A stretch of 64,000 bases of DNA from Helicobacteraceae bacterium (GTDB lineage: Bacteria; Campylobacterota; Campylobacteria; Campylobacterales; Sulfurimonadaceae), in the NCBI GenBank assembly GCA_027038835.1, contig JALWGC010000014.1, positions 246,284-310,283 of the forward strand, given 5' to 3'. Of this stretch, positions 60,470 to 64,000 are shown in pieces; position 1 is the first letter of the stretch; the number at the start of each line of letters is the position of its first letter. The notes under the pieces were generated by a model. It did not search any database. It saw only the letters and a program-made list of their open reading frames with translations, and was not told where the DNA came from. A program made the translations under genes and the position numbers.

Positions 60470-61707
60470 TTTAGTCCTTTATTTTTTTTTAAATAAGCCA
60501 TCAATAAGCTAGTCACAATAACGGTTATAAAAAAATATCCTGTTCTAAGTAAATTTACAAAAATGCCCATTTCAATATAAGTCAATATTAAATTTAAAAC
60601 TACAAGATCATAAAGTGAATTAAAAATCAGAAATCTTTTATAGAATATACTAGAAATAAAACCTAACAAAAAAGAGAACACAGAAACTCCTACAATACCA
60701 AAATCCCAATAAATCGCTTCTAAAAATGTTGCTGTATTAGCTTCTCTTATTCCAACATCATACATGGGCTGATATTGGTCTTGTTTATAGCCAAAAAGAG
60801 TATAAATTTTTTTTGTAATTGGAAATAAAAAATTATTTAATGGTAAACTATTTTGGTTTTCGTCATTTATAGCTTTAGAAAAAACGCTGGGTGAGACAGC
60901 GATATAAACATACAAAGATGGTCTATAAATACCAATATTATATAAGAAATGAATTATTTGATTATTTGGCATATTATAATTTTCTAGCCCTCCTCTTCCA
61001 TCTCTTATCATATTTGTTAAAAACAAAAACAAAGAAATCATTAAAAATGATATAAAAAACATTTTTAATTTTTTATATATACTCATATAATTTGTTTTTA
61101 ATAAAAATATATTTAAAAAGAACAGTAACACAATAAAAAATTCTGCCCTACCTATATTATAAAGAGAATCTAGTGCAACCAAAACTATACTAAAAAGACA
61201 CCACACGCATCTATTTTTATAAAAAAGAACTGAAGTAAAAAGAGAGGCAACCAATGAAAATGAAGATAAATATGGAATATTTGGTAGTTTCAAACCACCG
61301 ACTCTTTGTGAATATATCTCGTTCATATGAACGAAAAAATTAGCAAAAGAACCATAAAACTCTAATAATTTATACCAGTTGAAAACTATCGCAATAGATG
61401 AAACAACAATAAAATAAAATATAATTTTTTTGGTTTTCAAAATATCCAGTTGATAGTGCATAGATTTATTTATAGTTATTTTATTACCAAGAACAAAACC
61501 TAAAAAGATAGAAAGAAAAGACAAAAAGAAAAGTAGCCATGCAAAATAATCTGGAGGAGTTAAACCTACAATATTTATAATATTTAAAATTGTCATAAAT
61601 CCCCAAAATAAGACATAAATACTTAATGGATTGATCAACTTTTTAAAAATAAAACTAGAATAAATAATTAAAATTAAAATTAAAATTAAAATTAAGAAAC
61701 TAATCAA
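60466..61707 (-). CDS. O-antigen polymerase (Wzy-like)
   Basis: 413 residues with 10-12 hydrophobic segments and few conserved residues, as usual for Wzy. A long periplasmic loop lies around residues 230-310 (MIRDGRGGLENYN... ITKKIYTLFGYKQDQYQP), and the C-terminal FLEAIYWDFGIVGVSVFSFLLGF resembles the oligosaccharide repeat unit polymerases. It joins lipid-linked repeats in the periplasm after Wzx flipping. Named from topology, the loop and place between transferases and the flippase; sequence identity across the family is low. Confidence 0.75.
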   Translation of the reverse strand: MISFLILILILILIIYSSFIFKKLINPLSIYVLFWGFMTILNIINIVGLTPPDYFAWLLFFLSFLSIFLGFVLGNKITINKSMHYQLDILKTKKIIFYFIVVSSIAIVFNWYKLLEFYGSFANFFVHMNEIYSQRVGGLKLPNIPYLSSFSLVASLFTSVLFYKNRCVWCLFSIVLVALDSLYNIGRAEFFIVLLFFLNIFLLKTNYMSIYKKLKMFFISFLMISLFLFLTNMIRDGRGGLENYNMPNNQIIHFLYNIGIYRPSLYVYIAVSPSVFSKAINDENQNSLPLNNFLFPITKKIYTLFGYKQDQYQPMYDVGIREANTATFLEAIYWDFGIVGVSVFSFLLGFISSIFYKRFLIFNSLYDLVVLNLILTYIEMGIFVNLLRTGYFFITVIVTSLLMAYLKKNKGLK

Positions 61708-62036
61708 AATTCATCCATTTTCAACTTTTGTTTTTTTCTTAGAATAAACATACTACCATCTAAAGTCAAAATACATTTGTAATCCTTAGAATTATAAGCC
61801 TCTTCAAGTCCTCTTTTATATCCACCTACTGAACCTGTATTTTCATCAAGATATATGACTTTTAATCTATCTTGATTTTTACTTTCATACTTTTTTAGCT
61901 TGTCTCTACTACTTTCTATTGAAGCATTATCTACTACTATTACCTTATCTACACCCTCTTTATAACAAGCATCCATAACTTGCTCTAAAAGATGAAATCT
62001 ATCTCCATAAGTTACTATTACTGCACATATTTTCAT
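61704..62036 (-). pseudogene. Truncated family 2 glycosyltransferase
   Basis: 110 residues, about one third of a normal enzyme. ICAVIVTYGDRFHLLEQVM, DKVIVVDNASIESSRDKL and NTGSVGGYKRGLEEAYN are a good GlfT2/rhamnosyltransferase-type N-terminus, but at YKCILTLDGS, where the metal-binding 'LDDD' should be, the sequence turns into a Lys-rich tail (MFILRKKQKLKMDEF) and stops. The catalytic aspartates and the acceptor half are missing, so it is probably inactive. Its end overlaps the polymerase start by 4 bp; a deletion joining the two genes explains this. Confidence 0.75.
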
Positions 62037-62043
62037 ATTTATC

Positions 62044-62154
62044 CTATTTAGCTACTTTATTATTTCTCTTCTCTACTACAAAGTGCTTAATATTTTGATA
62101 TATATTTATAAGTATATCTTTTTTCTCATAAAGTTTATTTATAGTTTCACTCAT
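62044..62154 (-). pseudogene. 36-residue remnant after the MNT gene
   Basis: Starts ATG at 62154, overlapping the stop of the MNT gene (ATGA), and reads MSETINKLYEKKDILINIYQ then NIKHFVVEKRNNKVAK and stop. Its position is that of the second gene of an MNT-type toxin-antitoxin pair, but it is far too short for a HEPN or other partner. Probably the surviving 5' end of the partner gene. It could instead be a very small independent protein. Confidence 0.45.
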
Positions 62155-62447
62155 AACAATACTCCAGTTTTTAATGCTTCTCTTTCTATGCTTCTATCTT
62201 TATCTTTTGATATAACTACATCTATCTTCTGCTCACCTATTCTTTCATAAAGAGATAGTTTAAATTGACTTTTTTTATCAATTAACTCTCTTGTTTCAAG
62301 TTTATATGGTAAATCAAGAAACAAATCTATATCTCCACCTTTTTTACTCTCATCAACACGACTACCAAAAAGATAAATCTTACCATCTCTAAAGACTTTT
62401 TTAAAAGTATCTTTTATGGCTTCTATTTCGTAGGTTGATAGTCGCAT
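62151..62447 (-). CDS. MNT-type nucleotidyltransferase
   Basis: 98 residues from the ATG at 62447. KIYLFGSRVDESKKGGDIDLFLDL contains the minimal nucleotidyltransferase motif (GSR...GDIDL). Such proteins usually act as antitoxins to a neighbouring HEPN-type toxin, but the gene after it is only 36 codons long. It sits between the Wzx flippase gene and the truncated glycosyltransferase, an odd place, and overlaps neither reading frame except at the wzx end. Probably an orphaned module. Confidence 0.75.
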   Translation of the reverse strand: MRLSTYEIEAIKDTFKKVFRDGKIYLFGSRVDESKKGGDIDLFLDLPYKLETRELIDKKSQFKLSLYERIGEQKIDVVISKDKDRSIEREALKTGVLL

Positions 62448-62448
62448 T

Positions 62449-63726
62449 TTATATAACTTTTTCCATTTGTACATTTTTTATAAAATAAATTATAGTAATT
62501 AATAAAATAGATTCACTTGCCACTAATGACAAACTTGCTCCCACATCTTTCAGAAAATAAACAAGAGCAGTAGATAAAAATACATTAAACATACCAGTAA
62601 TCACAATTGCTTTTGAGAACTCTTTCTTATAGCCCATACTAACAAGTCCTAAAACTCCATAATAATAATTTAATCCACCTATTAAAATCACAATACTCAT
62701 TATTTTCAGATCTAAAATTGTATTAGCTTGATACTCTCCACTTATAAGATGCACTATGAAAGGAGCTGTTAAAAATGTAGCCATAACTACAAAAAGGTAT
62801 ATACTGATTATATATTTAATATATTTTTGATTTAGTTCATAGAAATAATTTTTATTTTCACTTATTTTTTTAGATACAAAAGGAAACATTACATTGCCTA
62901 CTATATTTTGAAGCATTTGGATAATTTTTATAAGTTTCTCTGCTATTGAGTAATAACCTACTAAAGTATTATTAGTTAACAATCCTAAAACTATAGTGTT
63001 AAAATTTCTGTAAAAATTACCAGCAAAATTAGCTATAAATATATGCCATCCATCTTCAAAATAGTATTTGAGTGTATTATACTTTTGTTTTTTAAACCTT
63101 ATATGAAACTCTTTTTTTATAAGCCTTAAAGATAACACTCCTGCAATTATAAAACCTATGGAAGTAAGAAGAGGTACTACCCAATAGTCATCTTGTTTTT
63201 GAACAAAGACAAAAACAGCAACGGTAAATATAGATTTAGCCAAAATATTTAGATAAGTAATATACTTCATTCTCTCCATACCCTGAAAAAACCATACAGG
63301 AAAAAGCACTTGCCCTATGATCGTCCCAAAAGCTAGGAAATAAATAAAAGCATCTTTAGAAAACTTTTCAAAACTAAACACCAAAATAGAGAGTAAAAAA
63401 AGTGATAGAAACATCAGTAAAAATTTTATAGTCATAACGCTAGAAAATATCTCTACAACTTTTTCTTTGTTTTCTCTATGTATGCTTATCTCTCTTGTAG
63501 CAGTTAGGTTGAATCCATAATCAGTCAATACACCAAAATAAGCCACAGTAGCCCCAGCAAATGCCAAAAGCCCATAATTTTCTACCCCAAGTACTCTAAC
63601 CAGATATGGAAGAGTTATAAGAGGCAAAATATAGTTTGCACCTTGAAGTATGGCTAATGAAAAAAAGTTTGACAACAACCTTTTGTTGTCTTCTGATCGA
63701 AACTTACTTTTGACTTTTCTAAGCAT
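62449..63726 (-). CDS. O-antigen flippase (Wzx-like)
   Basis: 425 residues, about 12 membrane helices. LLSNFFSLAILQGANYILPLITLPYLVRVLG is seen in pieces such as QGANYILPLITLPYL, the classical start of polysaccharide flippases, followed by VENYGLLAFAGATVAYF and YGFNLTATREIS. It moves the undecaprenyl-linked repeat unit to the periplasmic side. Start: ATG 63726 or GTG 63741; neither has a good ribosome-binding site. It directly follows the nucleotide-sugar dehydrogenase gene. Confidence 0.9.
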   Translation of the reverse strand: MLRKVKSKFRSEDNKRLLSNFFSLAILQGANYILPLITLPYLVRVLGVENYGLLAFAGATVAYFGVLTDYGFNLTATREISIHRENKEKVVEIFSSVMTIKFLLMFLSLFLLSILVFSFEKFSKDAFIYFLAFGTIIGQVLFPVWFFQGMERMKYITYLNILAKSIFTVAVFVFVQKQDDYWVVPLLTSIGFIIAGVLSLRLIKKEFHIRFKKQKYNTLKYYFEDGWHIFIANFAGNFYRNFNTIVLGLLTNNTLVGYYSIAEKLIKIIQMLQNIVGNVMFPFVSKKISENKNYFYELNQKYIKYIISIYLFVVMATFLTAPFIVHLISGEYQANTILDLKIMSIVILIGGLNYYYGVLGLVSMGYKKEFSKAIVITGMFNVFLSTALVYFLKDVGASLSLVASESILLITIIYFIKNVQMEKVI

Positions 63727-63737
63727 GGGTAATAAAA

Positions 63738-64000
63738 TCACTCATCACTATTGAACACATCTCTTGTATAGACTTTCTCTTTTGTATCGAGGAGATTGCT
63801 TGAGAGTCTGTTTGCTACGATGATATCGCTCTTTTCTTTTAACTCTTCTAAAGTTGCTACTACTTCATTCCCTTCAAACTCTTTTTCGTTCAGTACCGGT
63901 TCGTAGATGAGTATCTCTACTCCTTTGACTTTAAGCATATCGATAATGTCTAAAATAGCCGAGCTTCTGAAGTTGTCGCTTCCCTCTTTCATAACAAGAC
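63738..64000 (-). CDS. Nucleotide-sugar dehydrogenase, C-terminal end (cut by window)
   Basis: The frame is open at the window edge. The visible 87 residues begin LVMKEGSDNFRSSAILDII, the start of the C-terminal UDP-binding domain of UDP-glucose/UDP-GlcNAc/GDP-mannose dehydrogenases, and continue through VLNEKEFEGNEVVATLEELKE and the 'vaNR' segment (SDIIVANRLS), ending VYTRDVFNSDE. This ending is like UDP-glucose 6-dehydrogenase of the UgdH/TviB type. The substrate cannot be told from the fragment. Confidence 0.85.
   Translation of the reverse strand, partial: LVMKEGSDNFRSSAILDIIDMLKVKGVEILIYEPVLNEKEFEGNEVVATLEELKEKSDIIVANRLSSNLLDTKEKVYTRDVFNSDE

Noticed and set aside
1..64000. CRISPR array or cas genes to go with the Card1-like protein
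   Set aside because: No series of regularly spaced repeats was seen; the only regular short repeats are the three TTATGTAT boxes at 32813-32846.
1..64000. tRNA, rRNA, tmRNA, SRP or RNase P RNA genes
   Set aside because: No cloverleaf-like GTTCGANTC segments with matching acceptor stems and no recognised RNA core motifs were seen by eye; a covariance search would be decisive.

Overview
The window looks like a chromosome segment of a free-living, sulfur-oxidising member of the Campylobacterota (Epsilonproteobacteria), broadly Sulfurovum/Sulfurimonas-like; the genus cannot be fixed from sequence alone. Reasons: a PglB-type oligosaccharyltransferase very close in pattern to Campylobacter PglB, a futalosine-pathway gene (mqnD), a sulfide:quinone oxidoreductase, and gene neighbourhoods remembered from Campylobacter/Helicobacter (speE-coaE, prfA-rpsT, accB-accC-SurA-like-gltX, fliQ-murB, tsaD near dxr-cdsA). 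No tRNA, rRNA or CRISPR array was seen, and no stretch above 300 bases lacks a gene.

Layout. 1-5 kb: the end of a DUF1800 gene and a Tat-exported DUF1501 gene, convergent with a large lipoprotein carrying a glycosidase-like (clan GH-A) domain whose leader holds a clear GEMM-I cyclic-di-GMP riboswitch. 5-9 kb: a tightly overlapping operon of speE-like, coaE, a RelE-type toxin-antitoxin pair, dapF and a Card1/Can2-like (DUF1887) CARF-nuclease gene. 9-20 kb: prfA, rpsT, a DASS anion transporter, sqr, small redox genes, BrnTA, a dCMP deaminase, accBC, a SurA-like chaperone, gltX and thioredoxin. 20-31 kb: a phosphoethanolamine transferase, dnaG, a FlhB-tail protein, a large FIST-domain hybrid kinase, purM, and a periplasmic-sensing diguanylate cyclase. 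31-35 kb: an unrecognised BRCT-like/helical-repeat protein, a MoxR ATPase and a vWA protein, interrupted by a VapBC-type module. 35-47 kb: nnrS, htpX, mqnD-fliQ-murB, two envelope proteins, tpx, a GGDEF-EAL protein, tsaD, dxr and cdsA. 47.5-47.7 kb: a 209-bp palindromic, MITE-like element abutting a HEPN-MNT pair.

48-64 kb is surface polysaccharide territory: galE, galU, pglB and an initiating sugar-phosphate transferase, then from about 54.2 kb a markedly AT-rich block on the minus strand with GDP-heptose genes (gmhB, hddC, gmhA, hddA), glycosyltransferases, a Wzy-like polymerase, a Wzx flippase and the end of a nucleotide-sugar dehydrogenase. This block contains a frameshifted DUF2335 gene, a truncated glycosyltransferase and a reduced MNT toxin-antitoxin remnant, as expected for an exchanged O-antigen locus.

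Common threads: three cyclic-di-GMP elements (riboswitch, diguanylate cyclase, GGDEF-EAL protein); six toxin-antitoxin modules or remnants wedged between housekeeping operons; and several genes whose -10 box lies so close to the ATG that the mRNA should be leaderless. Start codons were moved inward from the longest reading frame wherever a Shine-Dalgarno sequence, family N-terminus or neighbouring stop decided it.
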